Shown here: one piece after another, positions 8,679 to 14,487 of the stretch | Position numbering within the stretch: the stretch's first letter is position 1 | Layout: every line of letters begins with the position of its first letter | NCBI GenBank assembly: GCA_037443785.1 | Contig: JBBINR010000060.1 | Span: 1-14,487, forward strand | DNA from: JAQUOA01 sp037443785 | Lineage (GTDB): Bacteria; Bacteroidota; Ignavibacteria; UBA10030; UBA8401 | Direction: 5' to 3' | Length of the DNA: 14,487 nt | Position numbers and translations under genes: made by a program | The notes under the pieces: model-generated | Seen by the model: the letters and a program-made list of their open reading frames with translations, nothing else | What the model was told of the DNA's origin: nothing | Databases searched by the model: none

Positions 8679-8713
8679 AATACAAATCCCGTTCATTGAA
8701 CGGGATTTGTATT
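8679..8713. terminator. Bidirectional intrinsic terminator, 17-bp perfect arms
   Basis: Positions 8679-8695 and 8697-8713 are perfect inverted repeats around a single central base. The core CCCGTTCA/TGAACGGG is GC-rich and the outer part is AT-rich. A-rich sequence lies just outside the left arm and T-rich sequence falls within and beyond the right arm. It sits exactly between the convergent stops of the RND permease (8653) and the GH30 gene (8724), so it can end transcripts from both sides. Confidence 0.88.
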
Positions 8714-8723
8714 CGAATAAATA

Positions 8724-10154
8724 TTATTGTTCCATAATATACGTTCCAGCTGCCCCGCCCTGCAAATACGAAACGACTTCTTTTCCATTAATAGATATTT
8801 TGAATGTTTGCGGCAATTGACTTTCGTTCAAAACAAGCAAAATGATTTTCCCGTTCGGCGTTTTAAACGCAACATTTGAAAGAGGAGAAACAATTGACGA
8901 TGCAATGCGCACTGAACCCGGACGAACAAATTTTGATGCATGCGCAATAATATAATAGGCCGGATTTCTCGTAACAAGATTGTTGCTGATTGTCACCGCT
9001 CCCAAACATTGTGTGCATCCTCCGGGTGTGTGGGGTTCTTGATCTTGGTCCGAGGCGAGATTCCATTCAAGAATAGTTCTGCACCAATTCCTCGTCCCGC
9101 CAACAAACAATGTTTTGATGTGCCACGCAAGATCGCTTGAAAAATTTCCCGGTGCGCCGATCCATTGCTCGGTGAAATACAGATTTTTATCCGGATGCGC
9201 GTTGTGCACCAGCGATAAATCATTTATTGATCCCGCATATAAATGGAATGCAGAGCCGTCAATATATTTTCTTGCAGCGGGATCGTTCAATACGGTGATC
9301 GGATAATCGGTTCTATCCGCATTATGATCATAGACAATGATTTTCGTTTCTATTGTGTTTGCGGCGAATGCCGGACCTAAATGATTTGAGATGAACGATG
9401 CCTGCTCCGCCGCTTGCATCACCATGCTTGGATTGTTACCGCCATATAATGGTTCATTTTGAACGGTAATGGCGTCAACATGAATTCCTTCTGCTTTCAT
9501 TCCCTGAATGTATTTCACAAAATATTTTGCATATGCTGCATAGTACTCCGCTTTTAAACTTCCGCCGACGGAATTATTATTCGTCTTCATCCATGCCGGT
9601 GCAGACCATGGAGAACCAAGAAGTTTTATATCGGGGTTAATCGCAAGAATTTGTTTTAGCACCGGAATCAAATATGCGCGATCTGGGTCAAGACTAAATT
9701 TCGCCATTATTGTGTCGGTTTGTCCGACAGGAAGATCATCATATGAAAACACATGATCATCAAGATCGGAAGAGCCGATACTGATGCGCAGATAGCTGAT
9801 ACCAATGTTGTTTCCTTCGGTTGCAAAAAGTTCTCTTAAAAGAGCTTCGCGTTCTGCGTTTCCCATACGCGATAAAAGCATTGCGCTCCCTCCCGTAAGA
9901 GCACAGCCAAATCCATCGATTGGTTGAAATACCTGCGATGCGTCGATTTCGATAACCGGAGCATTTTTTGTATCTCCGGAGATTATTTGATTACTATTTT
10001 GTTTTTGAAAAAGTATCTTTTTATCGGGAGTTGTAAGCCAAAACTCAGCGGCTGGAGGGTTGTTCGTATTTTTTGAATCGGAATCGGCCGCACACGAAAG
10101 CGAATACACGGTAATAAAAACAAGGAAAAGATTTGTTTGAAAATAATGTTTCAT
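8724..10154 (-). CDS. Glycoside hydrolase family 30 enzyme, exported, probable lipoprotein
   Basis: A 476-residue retaining beta-glycosidase of family GH30 (beta-glucosidase, glucosylceramidase or beta-1,6-glucanase class). The TIM barrel begins near DGFGCALTGGSAMLL (about 80-94). The family landmarks GSPWSAPAWMKTNN (about 180-193), VQNEP with the acid/base Glu234, and FTEQW with the nucleophile Glu329 are all present. ILEWNL and RNPAYYIIAHASKFVRPGS lead into the C-terminal beta-sandwich (about 425-476). Both catalytic glutamates are intact. I chose the ATG at 10154 over one at 10196: AAGGAT stands 4 bases upstream of it, and it gives a proper export signal ending SLSC (Cys21), an imperfect lipobox. 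The start is 52 bases after the mgsA stop on the same strand, suggesting co-transcription. The exact glycan cannot be told by eye. Confidence 0.92.
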   Translation of the reverse strand: MKHYFQTNLFLVFITVYSLSCAADSDSKNTNNPPAAEFWLTTPDKKILFQKQNSNQIISGDTKNAPVIEIDASQVFQPIDGFGCALTGGSAMLLSRMGNAEREALLRELFATEGNNIGISYLRISIGSSDLDDHVFSYDDLPVGQTDTIMAKFSLDPDRAYLIPVLKQILAINPDIKLLGSPWSAPAWMKTNNNSVGGSLKAEYYAAYAKYFVKYIQGMKAEGIHVDAITVQNEPLYGGNNPSMVMQAAEQASFISNHLGPAFAANTIETKIIVYDHNADRTDYPITVLNDPAARKYIDGSAFHLYAGSINDLSLVHNAHPDKNLYFTEQWIGAPGNFSSDLAWHIKTLFVGGTRNWCRTILEWNLASDQDQEPHTPGGCTQCLGAVTISNNLVTRNPAYYIIAHASKFVRPGSVRIASSIVSPLSNVAFKTPNGKIILLVLNESQLPQTFKISINGKEVVSYLQGGAAGTYIMEQ

Positions 10155-10158
10155 ATAT

Positions 10159-10164
10159 ATCCTT
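10159..10164 (-). promoter_or_regulatory. Ribosome binding site AAGGAT of the GH30 gene
   Basis: On the minus strand AAGGAT is followed by ATAT and then the ATG at 10154. This fixes the start of the GH30 gene 14 codons inside the longest open frame and produces a clean signal peptide. Confidence 0.7.
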
Positions 10165-10206
10165 ATTTCATAGGATAAGATTTCCGCTCTTGACAATGCA
10201 GTACTG

Positions 10207-10683
10207 TTATTCCCCCGGCACTTTTCTGTTAATATACGACGAATAATCTTTCACGTTTGGAGAATATTCGGTTTTAAAGAGTCGTGATGAGATAAGAAAA
10301 TCCGCCGTTGAGCGATTGCACGCTGTTGGCACATTATACAGCACCGAAATCCTCAAAAGCGCCTTCACATCAACATCGTGAGGCTGCGGTTCCATCGGAT
10401 CCCAAAAGAAAATAATGATGTCGATTTTTCTTTCAACAACCAATGAACCAAGCTGCTGATCTCCGCCAAGCGGACCTGATAAGAGTTTTGTAATCGCAAT
10501 TTTCTTTTTGGTGCTATGATTGTGAAGTTTATTTTTTAAAGCATCTTCAACAAGTTTTCCGGTCGTACCGGTGCAAATTAATTTATGATCAAGTAATGCT
10601 TCCCAATTCCATTCAACCCACTCGATAAGGTCTTTCTTCCGATTATCATGGGCAACAAGAGCAATATTTTTTATATTCTTCAC
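10207..10683 (-). CDS. mgsA: Methylglyoxal synthase
   Basis: A 158-residue cytoplasmic enzyme that converts dihydroxyacetone phosphate to methylglyoxal and phosphate, a bypass of lower glycolysis used when phosphate is short or sugar phosphates build up. The family signatures are all present: ALVAHDNRKK near the N-terminus (His12, Lys16), CTGTTG (about 37-42) for phosphate binding, SGPLGGDQQ with the catalytic Asp75 (Asp71 in E. coli), FFWDPMEPQPHDVDVKALLR with His102 and Asp105 (His98 and Asp101 in E. coli), and NVPTACNRSTADF. Length is close to the usual 150 residues. The start codon is GTG, preceded by an AAAGGGA ribosome site 6 bases upstream. A sigma70-like promoter lies at 10717-10745. 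The GH30 gene follows on the same strand. Assignment is secure. Confidence 0.96.
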   Translation of the reverse strand: MKNIKNIALVAHDNRKKDLIEWVEWNWEALLDHKLICTGTTGKLVEDALKNKLHNHSTKKKIAITKLLSGPLGGDQQLGSLVVERKIDIIIFFWDPMEPQPHDVDVKALLRISVLYNVPTACNRSTADFLISSRLFKTEYSPNVKDYSSYINRKVPGE

Positions 10684-10689
10684 TTTTTT

Positions 10690-10696
10690 TCCCTTT
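10690..10696 (-). promoter_or_regulatory. Ribosome binding site AAAGGGA supporting the GTG start of mgsA
   Basis: AAAGGGA on the minus strand lies 6 bases before the GTG at 10683. No ATG is available in frame at a better position, and the family's N-terminus aligns with this start. Confidence 0.65.
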
Positions 10697-10716
10697 TTCG
10701 TTATCGATCTATATTC

Positions 10717-10745
10717 AATATAAAAACTTGGCGCCGAAGTGACAA
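10717..10745 (-). promoter_or_regulatory. Candidate sigma70-like promoter of mgsA
   Basis: Read on the minus strand, TTGTCA (10740-10745) and TATATT (10717-10722) are separated by exactly 17 bases, each matching the E. coli-type consensus at 5 of 6 positions. It lies about 35 bases upstream of the mgsA start. Whether this organism uses that consensus is inferred. Confidence 0.5.
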
Positions 10746-10853
10746 TAATCGAACGGTTGCGGTTTTGTTATCTTCTGCTGTTGTCTATTTTATTCTTCAG
10801 CCGGTTTTTCTCTTTACTTTCATCAATAAAATGAAAAACGGCAGCATCGTCTC

Positions 10854-10882
10854 TTGTCTCTCTCTTTCCAATTTGGTAGAAT
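10854..10882 (+). promoter_or_regulatory. Candidate sigma70-like promoter of the YjbR-family gene
   Basis: TTGTCT (10854-10859) and TAGAAT (10877-10882) are 17 bases apart on the plus strand, matching consensus at 4 and 5 of 6 positions. The first TTG could also be read as an upstream start codon, but its place in a promoter favours the ATG at 10908 as the true start. It is divergent from the mgsA promoter. Confidence 0.45.
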
Positions 10883-10907
10883 AGAACCAACACTAAAATC
10901 GTTCGTT

Positions 10908-11243
10908 ATGGTTTCCATAAAAACATTTAAAACCATTGCTCTGTCGTTTCCTGAAACAACCGAGCTTCCACACTTTGAAAATACGTCGTTTAGAGTAAAG
11001 AAAAAAATTTTTGCGACGCTTTCTGAAAACAAAATGAGAGCATGTCTAAAATTTTCGGAGGTCGATCAATCGTCCTTTTGCGCTTTTGACAAAACAATCA
11101 TCTATCCGGTTCCCAACAAATGGGGAAAGCAAGGCTGGACATATATTGATCTTAAAAAAATTCGGAAAGAAACGCTGGTCGATGCGCTCACAACGGCATA
11201 CCAGGGTACTGCGGGGAAAATATTTTCACTTAGAAACATCTGA
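10908..11243 (+). CDS. YjbR/MmcQ-family protein
   Basis: A 111-residue cytoplasmic protein of the MmcQ/YjbR family, a small alpha/beta fold often called DNA-binding-like but without an established function. The family pattern is visible: a LSFPETTELPHFENTSFRV opening (about 12-30) in which the Pro-Glu-x-x-Glu stretch leads to the conserved Phe-Arg-Val strand, KKKIFATLSE (about 31-40), a central strand with YPVPNKWGKQGWTYIDL (about 66-82), and the C-terminal helix LVDALTTAYQGTA (about 90-102). I start it at the ATG at 10908. An extension to a TTG at 10854 would overlap a good promoter and adds non-family residues. No clear Shine-Dalgarno is seen. The PD40 protein gene begins 15 bases after its stop and is probably co-transcribed. 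Confidence 0.85.
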   Translation: MVSIKTFKTIALSFPETTELPHFENTSFRVKKKIFATLSENKMRACLKFSEVDQSSFCAFDKTIIYPVPNKWGKQGWTYIDLKKIRKETLVDALTTAYQGTAGKIFSLRNI

Positions 11244-11258
11244 ACAAATAATGGAACC

Positions 11259-12242
11259 ATGATGAGAACCATAGGTCTGTTTTTTTCGTTTACCGCTTTC
11301 TCGATTGTGAATCTCGTGTTGTGCCAGCCGTCTGGCGTTTCTTCGGAAATTACAGGAGTGAAACCCAAAATTTTTGGAGAAGGAATTATCAGTACCGGGG
11401 ATTATGAATCCCATCCGGCTTTTTCCCCTGGTGGAGATACTCTGTTCTTCATCAAAACTGCGCCTGATTTCAGTTCTTGGACAATTTGTCTTTCGTATAA
11501 CAAAAACGGGAAGTGGACGCCGCCGAAAACAGCATGGTTTTCTGGAACGTATTCTGATGCAGACCCGTTTTTTTCGAAAGACGGCAATACAGTGTATTTT
11601 ATTTCTGACCGTCCAATAAAGAAAAGTGATTCTCTAAAGACGGATTCAGATATCTGGAAAATAGTGAAAACAAAAAATGGTTGGAGCGATCCTATTCACC
11701 TTGATGCGCCGATTAACAGTTCGAGTGATGAATATTATCCGACGCTGACAGAAAATGGCATTCTCTATTTTGGTTCAAGCAGAGCTGGTGGAAAAGGTTT
11801 AACGGATATTTATCGCAGTGTTCCGGTGTCGGGTAAATTTACATCGGTAGAAAATCTTGGCGATTCAATCAATACGGCGGATGATGAATACGAGCCGTTT
11901 ATTTTGCACGATGAATCAATGCTTATCTTCATGGCCACGCGCCCTCGTGGATTGCAAAACGCAGATTTATTCATCAGTTTCAAGACAAATGGAGGGTGGT
12001 CGAAAGCAAAAAAACTTCCCTATCCATATAGTTCCTCTGGTATAGAATTTTCACCGAAAATTACGTGGGACAAAAAGTATTTTTTCTTCTCAAGCACACG
12101 AAATGAGTTTGTAAAATCACCGAAGAAACCTGAATCGACAAAAGAATTTCATAAAAGGATTCAAAGCGTCGGCAACGGCTTGGGCGATATTTATCGAATT
12201 CCCCTTGATGAAGCACAAAAATTTTTTGACACCTTTCGATAA
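11259..12242 (+). CDS. Exported PD40 (WD40-like/TolB-type) beta-propeller protein
   Basis: A 327-residue protein with an N-terminal signal peptide (about 1-22; the Cys at its end lacks a normal lipobox). It is built of about five to six TolB-like PD40 repeats. Successive copies read HPAFSPGGDTLFFI, ADPFFSKDGNTVYFISDRP, YYPTLTENGILYFGSSR, YEPFILHDESMLIFMATRP and FSPKITWDKKYFFFSSTR. Each is a turn followed by a hydrophobic strand and S[DST]R, and several are followed by a ...DIYR strand (GLTDIYRS, GLGDIYRI). The protein likely forms a periplasmic or surface propeller for protein or ligand binding. No OmpA-like or catalytic domain is attached, although in Bacteroidota such repeats are often fused to an OmpA domain. 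Two consecutive ATGs (11259, 11262) are possible starts. It follows the YjbR-family gene by 15 bases. Its partner is unknown. Confidence 0.88.
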   Translation: MMRTIGLFFSFTAFSIVNLVLCQPSGVSSEITGVKPKIFGEGIISTGDYESHPAFSPGGDTLFFIKTAPDFSSWTICLSYNKNGKWTPPKTAWFSGTYSDADPFFSKDGNTVYFISDRPIKKSDSLKTDSDIWKIVKTKNGWSDPIHLDAPINSSSDEYYPTLTENGILYFGSSRAGGKGLTDIYRSVPVSGKFTSVENLGDSINTADDEYEPFILHDESMLIFMATRPRGLQNADLFISFKTNGGWSKAKKLPYPYSSSGIEFSPKITWDKKYFFFSSTRNEFVKSPKKPESTKEFHKRIQSVGNGLGDIYRIPLDEAQKFFDTFR

Positions 12243-12344
12243 AAAATTTTTACGGTACGGCAACTATACCAACGAGACATAAAAATCGTTTTCAACAAAT
12301 AAGTTTCTGCTTTTTATTGCCTTTCTTTTGGCATCCTTCTTCCG

Positions 12345-12352
12345 TAATTTTG
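12345..12352 (+). promoter_or_regulatory. Bacteroidota-type -7 element (TAnnTTTG) upstream of dinB
   Basis: TAATTTTG fits the TAnnTTTG element of Bacteroidota promoters and lies 19 bases before the dinB start. A TTTG occurs 14 bases upstream of it, shorter than the usual spacing, so the pairing is uncertain. No LexA-like box is apparent. Confidence 0.3.
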
Positions 12353-12371
12353 TTCAGTTCACACCAACTTC

Positions 12372-13529
12372 ATGTCATCCCCCAAAAAATATATTGCGCA
12401 TCTCGATCTCGATTGTTTTTTTGTCTCTGTCGAGCGAATCAACGATCCGTCGTTGAATGGAAAACCGGTCGTTGTCGGCGGATATGGCAGACGCGGCGTT
12501 GTTGCCTCCGCATCATATGAAGCAAGAAAATTTGGAGTGCGTTCGGCAATGCCAACGGGAAAGGCCCTTCAATTATGTCCGCATCTCTTGGTTGTACGCG
12601 GACATCATTCGGAATATGGACGAATCTCCAAACTGCTTTACAAACGATTGTGCGATGTTGCACCAATTGTCGAGCAGGCCTCAATCGATGAAATGTATAT
12701 GGATTTTACCGGATGCGAAAAACTTTACGATAACGATCTTCCCGGATTTATGAAGAAGCTCCAAGCGATCGTCAAAAAAGAATTCCGACTTCCGTGCACA
12801 ATTGCTCTTTCCTCCAACAAAGTTGTATCAAAAATCGGTACTGGATTTGCCAAACCGGCAGGAGTACTGTTCGTTGAACAGGGAAAAGAAAAAGAATTTC
12901 TCGCCCCCCTTCCCATCGAAGTCATTCCCGGGGTGGGGACAAAAACCGAAAAGGAATTGAAAAAATATAATTTCAACTTTATCCGCGATATTCAACAAAC
13001 AACGCAGGAAACAATCGAAGCAATTCTGGGAGAACACGGCGGATATATTTATCGAACCGCGATGGGAATGGGCGGCGACACGCTTGATGTAGAATGGAAG
13101 CGCAAAAGCATCAGCAACGAAGAAACATTCGGCGGTGATATTTCCGATAAAAATGAATTATTGAAACGGCTTTTTGAATTGACCGAATCCGTGTGCTATT
13201 CAACGCGGCGGTATAGCTGGAAAGGAAAAACGGTAAAACTCAAAATGCGGTATTCGGATTTTTCCACGCTAACAAGAAACATTACGCTGATGGAACCGAC
13301 CAACGATGATAGGGTGGTGTTTGATGCAGTAAAAAAAATTTTCTTAAAAGCATACACGCGAAATTCAACTCTCCGCCTGCTTGGCGTGGGATTGACACAA
13401 TTCGTCCGCTCTGAAGAAGAAACACCTTCGCTTTTTCCCTCCGATGAAAAGCGAGAAAAAGCATTGACGGCTGTCGATCAATTGAAGAAAAAATTTGGGG
13501 ATGAAACGATTCACACGGGAAGCATTTAA
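12372..13529 (+). CDS. dinB: DNA polymerase IV (Y-family translesion polymerase)
   Basis: A 385-residue low-fidelity polymerase that copies past damaged bases and slipped primers. The palm begins with HLDLDCFFVSVE, giving metal-binding Asp12 and the steric-gate residue Phe17. SASYEARKFGVRSAMP (about 46-61) is the finger signature, and QASIDEMYMD (102-111) carries the catalytic pair Asp106-Glu107. GVGTKTEKELKKYNF (about 185-200) is the thumb helix-hairpin-helix. The little finger spans about 230-345. Near the C-terminus TPSLFP (about 354-359) resembles a sliding-clamp contact motif, followed by the usual AVDQLKKKFGDETI. Length and all key residues are normal. It is convergent with the yebC-family gene, with only 9 bases between stops. 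No clear ribosome site precedes the ATG, as is common in Bacteroidota. Confidence 0.96.
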   Translation: MSSPKKYIAHLDLDCFFVSVERINDPSLNGKPVVVGGYGRRGVVASASYEARKFGVRSAMPTGKALQLCPHLLVVRGHHSEYGRISKLLYKRLCDVAPIVEQASIDEMYMDFTGCEKLYDNDLPGFMKKLQAIVKKEFRLPCTIALSSNKVVSKIGTGFAKPAGVLFVEQGKEKEFLAPLPIEVIPGVGTKTEKELKKYNFNFIRDIQQTTQETIEAILGEHGGYIYRTAMGMGGDTLDVEWKRKSISNEETFGGDISDKNELLKRLFELTESVCYSTRRYSWKGKTVKLKMRYSDFSTLTRNITLMEPTNDDRVVFDAVKKIFLKAYTRNSTLRLLGVGLTQFVRSEEETPSLFPSDEKREKALTAVDQLKKKFGDETIHTGSI

Positions 13530-13538
13530 CACATCGTT

Positions 13539-14249
13539 CTACTGCATTGTGTGATACACGTTCTGAACATCATCATCCTCTTCCATAGCATCAAGTAATT
13601 CATTCACTTCTTTTGCCTGTTCGGGCGTAAGCTCTTTTGTTGTCGTAGGAATATATTGAAGCTCGGTGCTTGCCGGTTCAATCCCTTTTTCTTCGAGGGC
13701 TTTCTGCATCGTTCCAAAATCGCGGAATGAGGTATACACATAAATGAACTGATCGTCGCCCGTCAATTCGTCCAAGCCATGATCGATCATTTCTAATTCA
13801 AACTCATCTATGTCTTTAATTTTTTCAATTGGAATCTTGAAGAGACCTTTGCGCTCGAACATGAAGGAGATCGATCCGGTGTTCCCTAATGAACCGCCGT
13901 ATTCTTTAAAGATGTGGCGAACATTCGAAACTGTCCTGGTTTGATTGTCGGTTGCACATTCAACGATCACTGCAACACCGTGAGGCGCATACCCTTCGTA
14001 AACAATCTCAAAATATCCCGACGTGTCCTTGTTGGATGCTCGTTTGATCGCTGCGTCAATGCGATCTTTCGGCATATTAACGCTTTTTGCGTTCTGAATT
14101 GCAATCCGGAGGTGCGAATTTGCTTTCGGATCTACTCCGCCGGCTTTGACGGCAATTTCAATATCTTTTCCAATGCGGTTAAATGCTTTCGACATTTTTT
14201 TAAACCGCGCAAACATAACATGCTTACGTTTTTCGAATATTCTTCCCAT
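13539..14249 (-). CDS. YebC/PmpR/TACO1-family protein, YebC2-like
   Basis: A 236-residue protein of the YebC family. Members were long annotated as transcriptional regulators, and more recent work ties them (with mitochondrial TACO1) to translation of difficult stretches such as polyproline. All three family domains are recognisable: an N-terminal helical region (MGRIFEKRK...FNRIGKDIEIAVKAGGVDP, 1-42, and the IQNAKSVNMPKDRIDAAIKRA helix, about 51-71); a middle domain (YEGYAPHGVAVIVECATDNQTRTVSNVRHIF, about 84-114, and NTGSISFMF); and a C-terminal domain (about 135-220) with an acidic end. The MGR...F...RK opening replaces the MAGHSKWxxIKHKK of classical YebC and fits the YebC2-type branch found in Bacteroidota. 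No Shine-Dalgarno is seen before the ATG. It is convergent with dinB. Confidence 0.94.
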   Translation of the reverse strand: MGRIFEKRKHVMFARFKKMSKAFNRIGKDIEIAVKAGGVDPKANSHLRIAIQNAKSVNMPKDRIDAAIKRASNKDTSGYFEIVYEGYAPHGVAVIVECATDNQTRTVSNVRHIFKEYGGSLGNTGSISFMFERKGLFKIPIEKIKDIDEFELEMIDHGLDELTGDDQFIYVYTSFRDFGTMQKALEEKGIEPASTELQYIPTTTKELTPEQAKEVNELLDAMEEDDDVQNVYHTMQ

Positions 14250-14431
14250 ACAAACTTTGTTTTATTAATATTTACTGTTAACGAATTGCATAAAAATACA
14301 AAAAATGCGGGTAAAGTGGAAATGTTTGTTGTAATCTTCCATCAATGGACTCCCAATAATCCTCTCTTTTTTCCCTGTAAAATTTACTCCGAAAATTTTT
14401 CTTTGTAGAAGATTTCCGTTACATTTTGTTT

Positions 14432-14487
14432 ATGAGACATTTGACTCTTTCCATAAAAAAAATATATCGGTTCCTTTCAACACCGTT
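14432..14487 (+). CDS. Possible start of a gene running off the right edge
   Basis: An ATG at 14432 opens a frame of 18 codons to the window end without a stop. It begins MRHLTLSIKKIYRFLSTP, basic and mildly hydrophobic, as at the start of an exported or membrane protein. Just upstream is TTCCGTTACATTTTGTT (14415-14431), similar to the sequence before dinB. Too little is visible to name a product, and it may not be a gene. Confidence 0.3.
   Translation, partial: MRHLTLSIKKIYRFLSTP

Noticed and set aside
7978..8685. Long minus-strand open frame (235 codons) opposite the 3' part of the RND permease
   Set aside because: It lies almost wholly antisense to a strongly conserved gene, has a low-complexity Ser/Thr/Arg-rich composition and matches no family; it is a by-product of the codon use of the permease.
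10155..10196. Upstream ATG at 10196 as the start of the GH30 protein
   Set aside because: The extra 14 residues precede the natural signal peptide, and the AAGGAT ribosome site lies between them and the internal ATG.
10155..10206. Possible separate promoter for GH30 (TTGTCA, 18 bases, TATGAA on the minus strand)
   Set aside because: The -10 match is poor and would start the transcript inside the ribosome binding site, so co-transcription with mgsA is simpler.
10199..10206. CAGTACTG palindrome just after the mgsA stop as a terminator or operator
   Set aside because: Only 8 bases with no loop and no T-run; too short to form a terminator and likely chance.
14250..14260. ACAAACTTTGT near-palindrome adjoining the yebC-type start
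   Set aside because: AT-rich and short; such symmetry is expected often in this base composition.
13914..14408. Plus-strand open frame of 164 codons overlapping the start of the yebC-type gene
   Set aside because: Most of it is antisense to YebC, and the remaining part has no signal peptide, domain or ribosome site.

Overview
The window looks like ordinary chromosomal DNA of a Bacteroidota/Chlorobiota-lineage bacterium, most likely of the Ignavibacteria type. Three things point there: a secreted protein ending in the type IX secretion sorting domain with the NYPNPFNP...IxYxIP signature common in Ignavibacteria; a YebC of the Bacteroidota-like variety starting MGRIFEKRK; and several short outer-envelope lipoproteins. 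Base composition is moderately AT-rich and looks even throughout. This placement is inferred from protein signatures, not from a marker-gene search. I see no insertion sequence, phage gene, CRISPR array, tRNA or rRNA.

Layout. Positions 1-2566 (minus strand) hold three envelope genes. In transcription order these are a lipoprotein with a C-terminal barrel-like domain (1442-2566), a T9SS-sorted protein with a CxxxCH motif (662-1438), and a lipoprotein with Trp/Gly propeller-like repeats that runs off the left edge (1-564). A 407-base divergent gap (2567-2973) follows. Positions 2974-8653 (plus) hold a complete tripartite RND efflux operon: a TolC-type outer-membrane channel, a lipoprotein membrane-fusion adaptor, and an inner-membrane permease of the drug-efflux (HAE-like) type. 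It ends at a strong 17-bp-arm hairpin (8679-8713) that also serves the convergent unit.

Positions 8724-10683 (minus) hold methylglyoxal synthase (mgsA) followed by a secreted or lipid-anchored GH30 glycosidase. Divergent from mgsA are a YjbR/MmcQ-fold protein (10908-11243) and a secreted PD40 beta-propeller protein (11259-12242). Then comes DNA polymerase IV (dinB, 12372-13529), convergent with a yebC-family gene (13539-14249, minus). At the right edge a plus-strand reading frame may begin at 14432.

How they work together. The efflux genes form one machine spanning both membranes. The left-hand genes and the PD40 protein are cell-surface or periplasmic. GH30 would release sugars outside the cytoplasm and MgsA would act on the DHAP branch of glycolysis, but a functional link between them is only suggested by gene order. 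DinB and YebC are unrelated housekeeping or stress functions. I did not find a convincing new multi-gene system. The points worth a second look are the CxxxCH motif in the T9SS protein, the lipoprotein-plus-barrel architecture, the arginine in place of the usual TM10 lysine of the RND pump, and a few regulatory elements.
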